Source: Serratia fonticola (GTDB taxonomy: Bacteria > Pseudomonadota > Gammaproteobacteria > Enterobacterales > Enterobacteriaceae). Taken from it: 64,000 nt of DNA. This document shows positions 53,278 through 62,550 of the stretch, piece after piece. Positions within the stretch are counted from its first letter, which is position 1. Every line of letters begins with the position of its first letter. A program made the position numbers and the translations under genes. The DNA is taken from contig NZ_CP011254.1 of assembly GCF_001006005.1 (NCBI RefSeq), positions 2,480,001 to 2,544,000 of the forward strand. Reading direction: 5' to 3'. The notes under the pieces are model-generated. The model searched no databases, had not been told where the DNA came from, and saw only the letters and a list, made by a program, of their open reading frames with translations.

Positions 53278-55806
53278 ATGGGTAATAATTTCATCTTAAG
53301 GACAAGAACCAAGGCTGTAGCGCTATGTATTGCTGCGGCTCTGATGTCTATGCAGGCTAACGCCAGAAACCTACAGGATGTTCGTTTAGGAAATTATCTT
53401 ATCCCGGGGGTATTTGGTCAGGCGCTGACCGAAGGTATGACCATTCCTGTACTGCTACGTTACAAAGGCGGCGACCAACAAGAAAAACAAAAGGTAGCGG
53501 ATGCGCTGGTGGTGCTGGAAAAAGACCGCCTGATGATAAGAGATATTACGCTGGCGGAAGAGTCTGAAGGGGCAACGTTGGCGGAAACGACCCAGACATT
53601 GATCCGCGGTCTGAAAGATCGTTTCTTTGATCAAAATACCCATATTGCCGTTTCGTCCGATGCCGATCTGAACCTGAATATCCGTTCATTTGTACTGACG
53701 CTGGACGTGAGTGAAAAAAGCTTAGGGACCGCTATTATCCCAAGAACGAGTCTGCTGGGACTCTCTTCGGTGCCGAATTTCAGTTCGGTGCTGAATTACG
53801 ATCTCGGTGTTTACCGCTCGCAGTTAAAAAAGGGCGAGAACACCTCGAATAACTACCTGACCCTGGATAACACCTTCGGCTTCGCGGAGCATCATTTCAA
53901 TGTGAACGGCTCGTTTTACGGTATTGGGGAGTCTCAGCAGGATTCTCAGCTTTACCGTGCCATGTATGAACGGGACATGAGCGGACGCCGTCTGGCATTT
54001 GGCTTGGTTGACACCTGGAACCTGCAATCGTTGGGGAGCCTGTCGGCACTGAACTCCAGCAAGGTGTATGGCGTCACCTATGGCAATAAGTCTGCTACCA
54101 AGATCCAGAATACCCAATATTCGCTAACGCCAATTACCGTATTCTTACCTAGCGCGGGTGAAGTCCATATCTACCGGCAGGGACGTCTGTTAAACATCCA
54201 GAATTTCCCGATGGGCAGCTTTGAGGTCGATACCAGCCGCCTGCCGTATGGGATTTATGACGTTGATGTCGAAGTGGTGATCGACGGCAAAACCCATTCG
54301 CGTATGCGTCAGACGATCAACAAAGCCTTCTCTGGCAATAATGGCATGGCGCAAGAACTGAACTGGCAGCTATATGGCGGATATGTTAATTACGACAACC
54401 GCAATAACCGCACCAACGACAGTACCACCAACGAAACCTATCTGGCAGGGGCGTCGGCGGCGATGTCGATCCCGGAAATTCTCAAGATCGCCTCGGTCCC
54501 GGCGATATTTGGCCTGGCGGTGCAAACCTCGACCTATACCTTCGACAAGAAGGTGGTGAATGAAACCTCGATCAATCTCAACGTGAACCAGTTCGCGAGC
54601 TTGGGCTGGCAGGGGTTGCTGTCACAGGGCGGGCGTTACCGCAATATTTTAAGCGCCAGCCTTATGCTACCGAAAGGCTTCGGCAGCGTGTGGGCCAACC
54701 GGGAGAAGAGCCATATCGGTAAGGCGTTGCCGGTCTATGAGTCTGACAGTTATTCCTATGGCGGTACCCTTAGCCTGAGCCGGTTCTTTGAACGTGGTGG
54801 GCAGCTTACGCTGAGCCGCACGGTGGATAAGCGTGATCGCAGCACCTCTAACAACCTGGAATACTCCACGTCACTATTCTCCGGGCGTTATGGCACGGTC
54901 AACCTACGCGCCGGTATCCAGCGTTATCGCTATGATTACCAGTCCAATAGCACCAACCAGCGCTATATCTCGCTGGACTTCTCTTTGCCGCTGGCCGCCT
55001 GGTTAAGCACCGGTGTGTCTTCCAACAATGGCAACGTGCGGGCCAACCTGGCGGGCAACAAGAGCTTTGATGACTCGGCGTTTACCTCTGCCGGTTTCAA
55101 CCTGGCCAAGCTGGTCAAGGATAAGCACAACGGTGACAGCGCTTATTCGGCATCTGGCTATGCCGCCTTCGATACCAAATACAGCGCGGGCACCTTGTCG
55201 CTCTCACGGCCGGACAACAATCGCCTCAATGGCAACCTGACTGCGCGCGGTGCGGTGGCCTACAGCGATAAGAACTTCGCCGCCAGCGGTATTCAGGAGA
55301 AGTCCGGGGTGTTGGTAAAAACCGGCTTCATCGACGATGCGGTGCTGTCGGCTCAGATCGATGGCCGCAGCTATCCGCTGAGCGGTGCGAATAACTTTAT
55401 CCCGTTGCCGCCGTACTCGAGCTACAAGGTTGAACTGATGAACGATAAAAACTCGATGGACAGCTTTGACATCGTCAAGGGGCGCACCCGCAACGTCACG
55501 CTGTATCCGGGCAATGTCGCCGTTTATGAGCCGGAAGTGAAACAGTTAGTGACGGTGTTTGGTCGTATGACCATGGAAAATGGCCGGGCGATCGCCAATG
55601 CCGCTGTGCGTAACCACATCGGTAAAACCATTACGGATGCGACGGGCGCCTTCCAGATGGACGTTGATAAACGCTACCCGAGCGTGTCATTGACCATGCC
55701 AGATCATGGCATTTGCGAAGTCGATCTGGATTTGGCCAAGGCCAAGGGCGTGAAGTGGGTCGGCGATGTGGTGTGCAACGTGCAGACCATTCTGGCACAA
55801 CGATGA
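53278..55806 (+). CDS. ecpC: Pilus outer-membrane usher EcpC
   Basis: 842 residues from the ATG at 53278, matching E. coli EcpC (841); an upstream in-frame codon adds only 14 residues without better initiation. Signal peptide ends around MQANAR. Large beta-barrel usher of the alpha-fimbrial (alternate chaperone-usher) class, with the N-terminal chaperone-binding part, barrel and the C-terminal carboxypeptidase-like domain (MTMENGRAIANAAVRNHIGK, DATGAFQMDVDKRYPSV). Ends 15 bases before ecpD starts. Confidence 0.93.
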   Translation: MGNNFILRTRTKAVALCIAAALMSMQANARNLQDVRLGNYLIPGVFGQALTEGMTIPVLLRYKGGDQQEKQKVADALVVLEKDRLMIRDITLAEESEGATLAETTQTLIRGLKDRFFDQNTHIAVSSDADLNLNIRSFVLTLDVSEKSLGTAIIPRTSLLGLSSVPNFSSVLNYDLGVYRSQLKKGENTSNNYLTLDNTFGFAEHHFNVNGSFYGIGESQQDSQLYRAMYERDMSGRRLAFGLVDTWNLQSLGSLSALNSSKVYGVTYGNKSATKIQNTQYSLTPITVFLPSAGEVHIYRQGRLLNIQNFPMGSFEVDTSRLPYGIYDVDVEVVIDGKTHSRMRQTINKAFSGNNGMAQELNWQLYGGYVNYDNRNNRTNDSTTNETYLAGASAAMSIPEILKIASVPAIFGLAVQTSTYTFDKKVVNETSINLNVNQFASLGWQGLLSQGGRYRNILSASLMLPKGFGSVWANREKSHIGKALPVYESDSYSYGGTLSLSRFFERGGQLTLSRTVDKRDRSTSNNLEYSTSLFSGRYGTVNLRAGIQRYRYDYQSNSTNQRYISLDFSLPLAAWLSTGVSSNNGNVRANLAGNKSFDDSAFTSAGFNLAKLVKDKHNGDSAYSASGYAAFDTKYSAGTLSLSRPDNNRLNGNLTARGAVAYSDKNFAASGIQEKSGVLVKTGFIDDAVLSAQIDGRSYPLSGANNFIPLPPYSSYKVELMNDKNSMDSFDIVKGRTRNVTLYPGNVAVYEPEVKQLVTVFGRMTMENGRAIANAAVRNHIGKTITDATGAFQMDVDKRYPSVSLTMPDHGICEVDLDLAKAKGVKWVGDVVCNVQTILAQR

Positions 55807-55820
55807 GGAAAGGGTTTGAC

Positions 55821-57410
55821 ATGAAACTGCGTAATATTTGCCAGTTGGCTGGGGTGCTGATGTTGGTCTCCTTCTCTAGCCAGGCAGCCAACGTGAGCAA
55901 CAGTTATTTCTTTATCGAAAATCAGGTGGATGGAGAGTACTTCATCACGCCACAGAGCACCGATCCCCGTTTCAGCGGTGCCAACGCGTTTACCAAATAT
56001 GCGTCAGGCGATCAACGCAGTCTGGGCTATATGGGCTATACCGGGCTGATCCAGACCAATTCGTTCGCCGATATCTGGCTGGAGGATTCTCCCATCGCTC
56101 GGCCATTTATCGGTAACCGCTGTATGAATAATGGTAGCGCTTGCCCCTCGAACGGTTATCTGCCGGGCTACATTGGCGATAATGGCGTTTATCACGTGGC
56201 GGTTAACACCAGCAACGGCGAAGCGCGTTATGGGCGCGGTATTTTCTCTGATTCGGCTTATGAGTATTTTAAAAATGTGTCGGTAGGCATGACTGAGACT
56301 TATAAATACCGGTTTTGCTCTACCCGCACGGACTACAACCCTGCAGCAGGGCAAAGCTGCGTCAGCGTAGGCGGCTCGCAGACCAGCCATGAGTTCACCA
56401 TCACCAAAGCGGGTAATTTGCGGTTGGAATCTACCAACGCACTGCAGGAAATTTTTATCGACAGCAATGGTAATCCGGTGATGGGAACGGGTTCTCAGTT
56501 CTGCTCTGTGGGCTACATTGGCTCACTGAGTGGCGCGATCTGTAAGCTGGTGTCTTATCAGATGCAGGGGAGTACCCTTTCGCCGATGCGCATGAACATG
56601 AAGCTCAACACTGCTGCGCTTGGGTTTACGCCTGCGGCAAATACCATTCGCCTGAGTGCCGATGGTGCTAGTGGTTGGGTAAACTACAGCGCCACGACCA
56701 ACGCGGCGAATTTGATCAAAGCCGGTAACGGCGGTATTTATGTCTTTTTATCGCAGACCTTCCTGAAGAACCTGATCGATCGGGGAGTGGATCTGAGCCA
56801 CAGCAAGGACTTCTTCACTTTCCTGTTCACCAGTACGGTGGCGCCGCAGTCCGGATATTACGAATTTTCACCTTCGAACACTATCTTGCTGGTTCCACGC
56901 GATTATGGGATTAGCATTATCTCCAAGGACCAGGTACTTAATCCCAAGCGTGAAGGCAAAGTCGGCAGCACAGAACCGCCGATCGTGTTCGACTATATTT
57001 TGACTACTTCTGGCCCAAGGCAGGCTGATAGCATTACCGCGCAGGTTTACGGTCCGGCAGGGCAGGTCAATGGGCGGCCGTACTGCGTCTTTTCCTCCAC
57101 CGACGGTAAGCTTAGGGTGCCGTTCTCGGCCTATCTGGCTTATACCGATAACGTTGGGCAAGTGGTCCGCACGCGTGCCAGCTGTGATGATGTACCTATC
57201 AGCCTGAATGCGGCTCGTTGGGTAAGAACCGCCTGGCCAGTTCCCTCACAAAACGACGGTAGCTTTTATCGTACCGAGTTGTCTCTCAGCTTCCCAATGA
57301 ATGAGGGCAATTCGATGTGGACCCTGGATGGGCGGGATTGGATGGGGATTGTCAGCGCCACCGGTGAGGTAAGGGTCAGGGCGGTCTGGACCGGCCCTGA
57401 TATCCATTAG
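55821..57410 (+). CDS. ecpD: Pilus tip adhesin EcpD
   Basis: 529 residues from the ATG at 55821, with GAGGAAAGG upstream; longer frames overlap the usher. Signal peptide ends at SSQAAN. The protein is EcpD-like (E. coli about 547): two immunoglobulin-like halves, with paired cysteines in the N-terminal half (CMNNGSACPSNGY, CSTRTDYNPAAGQSC). EcpD sits at the pilus tip and can polymerise. It lies between usher and second chaperone. Confidence 0.9.
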   Translation: MKLRNICQLAGVLMLVSFSSQAANVSNSYFFIENQVDGEYFITPQSTDPRFSGANAFTKYASGDQRSLGYMGYTGLIQTNSFADIWLEDSPIARPFIGNRCMNNGSACPSNGYLPGYIGDNGVYHVAVNTSNGEARYGRGIFSDSAYEYFKNVSVGMTETYKYRFCSTRTDYNPAAGQSCVSVGGSQTSHEFTITKAGNLRLESTNALQEIFIDSNGNPVMGTGSQFCSVGYIGSLSGAICKLVSYQMQGSTLSPMRMNMKLNTAALGFTPAANTIRLSADGASGWVNYSATTNAANLIKAGNGGIYVFLSQTFLKNLIDRGVDLSHSKDFFTFLFTSTVAPQSGYYEFSPSNTILLVPRDYGISIISKDQVLNPKREGKVGSTEPPIVFDYILTTSGPRQADSITAQVYGPAGQVNGRPYCVFSSTDGKLRVPFSAYLAYTDNVGQVVRTRASCDDVPISLNAARWVRTAWPVPSQNDGSFYRTELSLSFPMNEGNSMWTLDGRDWMGIVSATGEVRVRAVWTGPDIH

Positions 57411-57418
57411 GATTAAAA

Positions 57419-58099
57419 ATGACGATAAGACTAGGGTGGTGGCTAGCGGGGCTGATGCTGGCGTTTCCGGCGCAGGCAGTTTATCTCTCGTCCGGAGTAT
57501 TTACTCTGGAGAGCGAACGCACCTTCTTCTCGCGCCAGTTTGTTAACAACACCAAAGAGACCAATCTGTATGTGATCGGTGCCTATCGGATTGCCAAACC
57601 GGGGGTTGATGAACAACCTCAGCCGCTAGAACAGGGCGAACTGCTCTATACCCCACTGCGCAAAATACTGGAGCCGGGGGCGTGGGAATATTTCAAGATC
57701 TTCTATCGCGGCCCGGCGGACGAGCGTGAGCGCTATTATCGCATAGTGATCCAAGAGATCCCGGCCAACTTGATGGCGATGCAGGGGGAAGACAAGACAC
57801 CGCTGGTATCCCCGACCATGGCGCTAGATACCATCATGGTCGTTCGCCCGCGCAAGATGCGTTTCACTTATCACTATGATCCGCTGGCCGGGGTGTTGAA
57901 AAACACCGGCAATACCTATTTCCGCGTGATGATCCACCAGGGCTGCGACGGGCAGGATGACACCGCCAAAGTGTTCAATCTGTTGCCGGGGGAAAGCTAT
58001 CGTGGTGCCGATCTGCGTGGGCAGAATCGCAAGTTTATTATCGGTTTCAACAAGTATCAGCGTCTTGGGGAGCAGTGCTTCGAGCAGGGGCAGGAGTAG
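57419..58099 (+). CDS. ecpE: Second pilus chaperone EcpE
   Basis: 226 residues. Signal peptide ends at PAQAVY. Ig-like chaperone related to EcpB: ESERTFFSRQFVNNTKETNL, YFKIFYRGPADERERYYRIV, VVRPRKMRFTYHYDPL. In the E. coli system it assists EcpD or EcpA assembly. The last gene of the ecp operon, eight bases after ecpD. A palindromic repeat follows it directly and may help terminate or stabilise the transcript. Confidence 0.92.
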   Translation: MTIRLGWWLAGLMLAFPAQAVYLSSGVFTLESERTFFSRQFVNNTKETNLYVIGAYRIAKPGVDEQPQPLEQGELLYTPLRKILEPGAWEYFKIFYRGPADERERYYRIVIQEIPANLMAMQGEDKTPLVSPTMALDTIMVVRPRKMRFTYHYDPLAGVLKNTGNTYFRVMIHQGCDGQDDTAKVFNLLPGESYRGADLRGQNRKFIIGFNKYQRLGEQCFEQGQE

Positions 58100-58117
58100 G
58101 GTTACTGTGTGTGTAGG

Positions 58118-58291
58118 CCCCTCACCCCAACCCTCTCCCATAGGGAGAGGGAGCTGATAGTCCCTGCTGTTGTGGACGTAAAGATGCCATCTCAGCCAAC
58201 GTGTTCACCACTTCATTCAAGGTGAATAACGACAATTTCAGAGATATTCGATCGGTCCCCTCTCCTTTTGGGAGAGGGCTAGGGTGAGGGG
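58118..58291. repeat. Palindromic intergenic repeat, 174 bp
   Basis: CCCCTCACCCCAACCCTCTC at the left, and GAGAGGGCTAGGGTGAGGGG at the right. Interior similar to 8709-8870. Sits between ecpE and the FAD oxidoreductase, convergent genes. Confidence 0.8.
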
Positions 58292-58309
58292 CCATCGACA
58301 AAGCCGAAG

Positions 58310-59653
58310 TTAGACTTCCTTGCGCCCCAGGTAGCGCTCTTTCATCAAAGAAACGCCAATCGCAATATCCAGCACTGGCGAAGGCGGCAGGTAATTTGCC
58401 TTACCGAGTTGCTGCATCGCGCCAATCAGCGGATGGTCGATCCCCAGCGCATAGTCTGCCAATAACGTCCCGGCAATGGTTTGTTTGGACACGCCTGCGC
58501 CGTTACAACCTCCGGCAGTATAAATGCCTTTCTTCAACTCGCCCCAAACCGGTGCGCCATTGCGGGTGACGCTGATGGTGCCAGACCAGGTACTGATCAG
58601 AGGCACATCCCGCAGCTGTGGGTAAATCTTGTTGAAAATCTGCTGATGCAACAGGGTCGCCTGATAGGTCTGCGCAGCGGTGATCCGGCCGTTCAAGGCT
58701 GGCGTCACATGTTGGCGGATCAGGAAACGGTGATCCTGAGTATAGCGCACCGTTGCTCCAGCGATCGCGTTGACCGGCGTTAGCCCCCAACTGCTCATGG
58801 TTGGCAGCTTTTGGCGTTGCTCTGCGGTTAATGGCGCGGTGATGCTGGCGAAGGTGGCCATTGCCGCTTGCTGGCTGGTGACCGGAGCCAGCTCCCTGGA
58901 GAGGGCGTTGGTGGCTAACATCACGTTGGCCGCTCTAATCGTGCCGAAGGGGGTGACCACCTGCGTCACGCTACCGTGCCGGATCGCCATCACCGGGGTA
59001 TGGTTATACATCGTCACGTTGTCCGGCAGATTATTTGCCAGGCCGACGATCAGGCTGGCAGGATTAACCAGGATCGAGCTTGGGGTATAGATGCCCTTAT
59101 TATAAAAACGAGTACCCAATTTTCGATACAGTGCTTCCTTATCCAATATTTGATAAGGCTCGTTCATGGCATCGAGATTGTCGGTATATTCTTTGAGCAC
59201 CCGCTGATTAGCGGCGTCAACCTGGCAGTGATATTTGCCGGCATTCTCCCATTCGCATTCGATCCCCTGTTGCTCAATTTGCTGGGTTAATTGATTGATC
59301 CCTTCTTGTAATAAAGAACGATACGACTGGGCTTTTTTCAACTCCGCCGTAGAGCTGCCAATATTATGAGGTAACCCGATAATAAACCCTGAATTTCTGG
59401 CCGAAGAACTCTCAGCCGCACAGGCCGCATCAACGATGATGATCTTCAGTTTAGGATCGTGGCTGGCTAGCCTTCTGGCGAAGGAAATCCCGGCGAAGCC
59501 GCAGCCTACGACCACCCAGTCAGCCTCGGTATCGCCGATCAGCGTTGGGTAAACGGTGGGGCGCAGGTCAGGTTTCAACCAACCATTTTGGTTTTGATTT
59601 AACGGCACCGATGCATATTTCAAACTCAAGGTCCTTTTTAAAATGTTTGCCAC
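58310..59653 (-). CDS. FAD-dependent oxidoreductase of the DAO family
   Basis: 447 residues. The dinucleotide-binding motif VVVGCGFAGISFARRLA lies near residue 47, preceded by about 45 extra residues. SARNSGFIIGLPHN is the typical stretch of gamma-glutamylputrescine oxidase-like and amine oxidases (PuuB group), and the C-terminal FAD part contains GGCNGAGVSKQTIAGTLLA. It should oxidise an amine or amino acid with release of H2O2 or transfer to quinone. The only fitting start is GTG at 59653 with a weak ribosome site. Divergent from the transporter and M20 amidohydrolase operon, so possibly part of the same amino-compound pathway. Confidence 0.83.
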   Translation of the reverse strand: MANILKRTLSLKYASVPLNQNQNGWLKPDLRPTVYPTLIGDTEADWVVVGCGFAGISFARRLASHDPKLKIIIVDAACAAESSSARNSGFIIGLPHNIGSSTAELKKAQSYRSLLQEGINQLTQQIEQQGIECEWENAGKYHCQVDAANQRVLKEYTDNLDAMNEPYQILDKEALYRKLGTRFYNKGIYTPSSILVNPASLIVGLANNLPDNVTMYNHTPVMAIRHGSVTQVVTPFGTIRAANVMLATNALSRELAPVTSQQAAMATFASITAPLTAEQRQKLPTMSSWGLTPVNAIAGATVRYTQDHRFLIRQHVTPALNGRITAAQTYQATLLHQQIFNKIYPQLRDVPLISTWSGTISVTRNGAPVWGELKKGIYTAGGCNGAGVSKQTIAGTLLADYALGIDHPLIGAMQQLGKANYLPPSPVLDIAIGVSLMKERYLGRKEV

Positions 59654-60078
59654 TCAAGGTCACTAAATAGGGTTATAAAACATTTAACCACTCTGAACCA
59701 GCAGATTCAGCCGTTGCTCATTCCCCTCAATTTATTGACGGTAAGTTATTTATAAGCAACCGTTAAGCATTGAGGCGCCTCATTGGATTACCGCATTTTG
59801 ACAATTGCCTGGGGAGTGCAAGCGGGGCGATCCTCTGCGGCCGAAATTGAGATCACTGAGCAGATTTATTTCTGATTTTTTCTTGTTTTCCCTTTATTCC
59901 CCAGCCATAGCTGTTTAGTATCGGAATTGATGAGAATGACCCATTTTCTGAGGTTTTCTTCTGAAAATCGGCTATCCCCGCCCAAGATAGTAGAGTTGTT
60001 AACTGCATTATGCTTGTAACTTAGTGGATTTAACTATCCTAAACGGATTTCTAAAAAATATAAGAACGGAAATATTCT
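59654..60078. promoter_or_regulatory. Divergent promoter region with a 12-bp palindrome
   Basis: 425 bases without a gene between the oxidoreductase and the transporter. TGAGGCGCCTCA at 59771-59782 is a perfect palindrome, suitable as an operator for a regulator acting on either side. No regulator gene is adjacent. Confidence 0.4.
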
Positions 60079-61299
60079 ATGTCACAGATGTTAGCGCTTT
60101 TGATTGTAATGGTGATTTTATACCTGGGAGATGCGGTATCCGTGCGTACTAAAGCCTGGATCCCTTCTGTATTTGTTTGTGCGGTGCTGTTCCTGTTCGG
60201 CTACTGGACGTTTTTCCCGAAGGATATCGTCAGCCTGGCCGGTATCACACCGGCGGTAGCGGTGATGCTGATGTATCTGCTGATCACCAACATGGGGACG
60301 CTGCTTTCGGTACCTGAGCTGATGCGGCAATGGAAAACCATTGTGATCTCGCTGGCGGGGATCGCGGGCATTATCGCCGCCGTGTTTGCGGCCTGTATGC
60401 TGATGTTTGATATGAATACCGCCATCGTGACCATTCCGCCATTGGTTGGAGGCATCGTTTCGGCGTTGATCATGTCGAAGGGGGCAGCCAGCGCGGGCCT
60501 GGTCGATCTCTCGGTATTTGCTATCCTGATCTACGTAATGCAAGGGTTTGCCGGTTATCCGTTAACCGCCATCATGCTGCAGCGGGAAGGCAAACGCGTG
60601 CTGAAAAAGTATCGCAATGGCGAATGGCACGAATCTGCCGCGCAATTGCCAGCCGATAAAATGCCAACCACGGTCAGCGCGGAAGAAAAAATGCCGCGTA
60701 TGTTTGGCCTGATCCCGGCCCATTACAACACCAGCTACTTCAAGTTCCTGCGCCTGGCGCTGGTAGGTTACCTGGCTTATCTGGTATCAGACCTGCTGGC
60801 CCCGGTGGTCGCCATCAGCCCGTTCGTGCTGTGTTTGCTGTTTGGCGTCGTGGCCGCCACGATCGGTTTCCTGGAAAAACAACCGCTGCAGAAAGCCAAC
60901 GGCTTCGGATTTGCGGTGATGGGGCTGATGCTGTTTATCTTTGACACCCTGAATAGAGCAACCCCGGAAATGCTGCTGCGGCTGGTATTCCCGATGCTGG
61001 TGCTGATCGCCGTTGCAGTGGTGGGCATGTTTATTGTCTCGTGGATCGTGGGTAAATTCCTTGGCGTCAGCATGGAGATGGCCTTCGCGATCTCCCTGAC
61101 GGCGATGTATGGCTTCCCGGCGGATTACATCATCACTAACGAAGCGATAACTGCGCTGACCAAAGACGAAAAAGAGCGTGAGATCCTGACGCACCATATG
61201 TTGGCACCGATGCTGGTCGGCGGATTTATTTCCGTGACCATGGTTTCCGTGGTGCTGGCGGGCGTTATGGTCGGTTACATCACCCCAATCGCAGGATAA
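60079..61299 (+). CDS. Polytopic membrane protein, probable transporter
   Basis: 406 residues with about 11 membrane helices. The sequence has a central cytosolic loop (REGKRVLKKYRNGEWHESAA) between two membrane halves, suggestive of inverted-repeat secondary transporters such as glutamate/sodium symporters, and GFPADYIITNEAITALTKDE near the end. I do not recognise a named family with certainty. It heads an operon with two M20-type amidohydrolases (next start four bases after its stop), so it probably imports an N-acylated or carbamoylated amino compound, or exports the product. Confidence 0.7.
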   Translation: MSQMLALLIVMVILYLGDAVSVRTKAWIPSVFVCAVLFLFGYWTFFPKDIVSLAGITPAVAVMLMYLLITNMGTLLSVPELMRQWKTIVISLAGIAGIIAAVFAACMLMFDMNTAIVTIPPLVGGIVSALIMSKGAASAGLVDLSVFAILIYVMQGFAGYPLTAIMLQREGKRVLKKYRNGEWHESAAQLPADKMPTTVSAEEKMPRMFGLIPAHYNTSYFKFLRLALVGYLAYLVSDLLAPVVAISPFVLCLLFGVVAATIGFLEKQPLQKANGFGFAVMGLMLFIFDTLNRATPEMLLRLVFPMLVLIAVAVVGMFIVSWIVGKFLGVSMEMAFAISLTAMYGFPADYIITNEAITALTKDEKEREILTHHMLAPMLVGGFISVTMVSVVLAGVMVGYITPIAG

Positions 61300-61302
61300 G
61301 TC

Positions 61303-62550
61303 ATGAGCTATGCAAATCAGCTGCGTATTCAGCAGCACCTGGAACAACTGGCCGAGTTCACCGCTACGCCGGGCGAAGGCACGACGCGTATGAGTTACAG
61401 CCCGCAGGGCCAACAGGCTCGGGCTTATATCAAGGCACAGATGGAGGCGGCTGGCCTCAGCGTACGTGAGGATGCCATCGGCAATATCTTCGGCAAGAGT
61501 CAGGCGCAGGACCCGGCATTGCCGAGCGTGATGATCGGCTCCCACTTTGACTCGGTGCCCAACGGTGGTGCATTCGACGGCCCCGCCGGAGTGGTGATGG
61601 GGTTGGAAGTGGCTAAACTGTTCCAGGAACATCGATTATTGCCGCGTTACCCGCTAGAAGTGGTGGCGCTGGTGGAAGAGGAAGGGGCCAGCTTTGGTCG
61701 TGGCCTGCTGGCTTCCTGTGCGATTGCAGGTAAGGTGGATGCCGCAGAGTTGCACCGCCTGCGGGATAGCCAGGGGCAATCGGCAGCACAGTGCATGGCA
61801 CAGGTGGGTTTTAATGCCGATCGGGTGGCCAGCGTGGTGCGGGAGCCGCAAACCCTAAAAGCGTTTATCGAGCTGCATATTGAGCAAGGGCCGGTGCTGG
61901 AACAGGAAGGGTTAGACGTTGGCCTGGTAGACGTGATCGTCGGTATCACTCAGTTGGTTGTCACCATCACCGGTAAGGCCGGGCATGCGGGCACCACGCC
62001 AATGGATCGCCGCCACGATGCGTTGGTGGCCGCCAGCCAGGTGATCGCCCGCGTTGGCGATTTTGCCCGTGAGGCTGGTGATGAAACGGTCGCCACTACG
62101 GGGAAAATACAGGTGTTCCCTAACGGAGCGAACGTGATACCAAGCAAGGTGATTTTCACCGTCGATATCCGTTCCAAGCGGCTAGATAAGCTGCAACAGG
62201 TGGTCGAGCAAACCAAAGCCTGTATCCAACAGCAGGTTGGGGCGGGGATAACCTGCCAGATTGAACAACCGTTGCTGGTAGAGCCAACGCGTCTGCACAG
62301 CGGTATCCACAGCCAGCTACAAAAACACAGCGAAGCGCTGGGCCTGAGCCACCGGACCATGGTCAGCGGAGCCGGGCATGATGCGATGATTTTTGCCGGG
62401 ATCACTGATGTGGGGCTGGTGTTCGTGCCCAGCAAGGACGGCCTGAGCCATCATCCCGACGAGTGGACCGACTATGAGCAAATTCAGAAAGGCATCGACG
62501 TTATTTTTCAAACGGTAAAAGAGATCACAGAGGCAAGCAGTTATGACTAA
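61303..62550 (+). CDS. M20 Zn-dependent amidase (AllC/HyuC-like)
   Basis: 415 residues. Resembles allantoate amidohydrolase and N-carbamoyl-L-amino acid hydrolase. Metal-binding features: GSHFDSVPNGGAFDG (His and Asp), EEEGASFGRGLLAS (Glu pair), ELHIEQGPVLE (His), and GAGHDAMIFA (His). The dimerisation domain has TGKAGHAGTTPMDRRHDAL. Substrate could be an N-carbamoyl or ureido acid; allantoin genes are not visible. Its end overlaps the next gene by eight bases. Confidence 0.87.
   Translation: MSYANQLRIQQHLEQLAEFTATPGEGTTRMSYSPQGQQARAYIKAQMEAAGLSVREDAIGNIFGKSQAQDPALPSVMIGSHFDSVPNGGAFDGPAGVVMGLEVAKLFQEHRLLPRYPLEVVALVEEEGASFGRGLLASCAIAGKVDAAELHRLRDSQGQSAAQCMAQVGFNADRVASVVREPQTLKAFIELHIEQGPVLEQEGLDVGLVDVIVGITQLVVTITGKAGHAGTTPMDRRHDALVAASQVIARVGDFAREAGDETVATTGKIQVFPNGANVIPSKVIFTVDIRSKRLDKLQQVVEQTKACIQQQVGAGITCQIEQPLLVEPTRLHSGIHSQLQKHSEALGLSHRTMVSGAGHDAMIFAGITDVGLVFVPSKDGLSHHPDEWTDYEQIQKGIDVIFQTVKEITEASSYD

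Noticed and set aside
60787..61632. 281-codon minus-strand frame over the transporter and first amidase
   Set aside because: Spans the junction of two real genes on the opposite strand and is His/Gln/Asp-rich, typical of a shadow frame.
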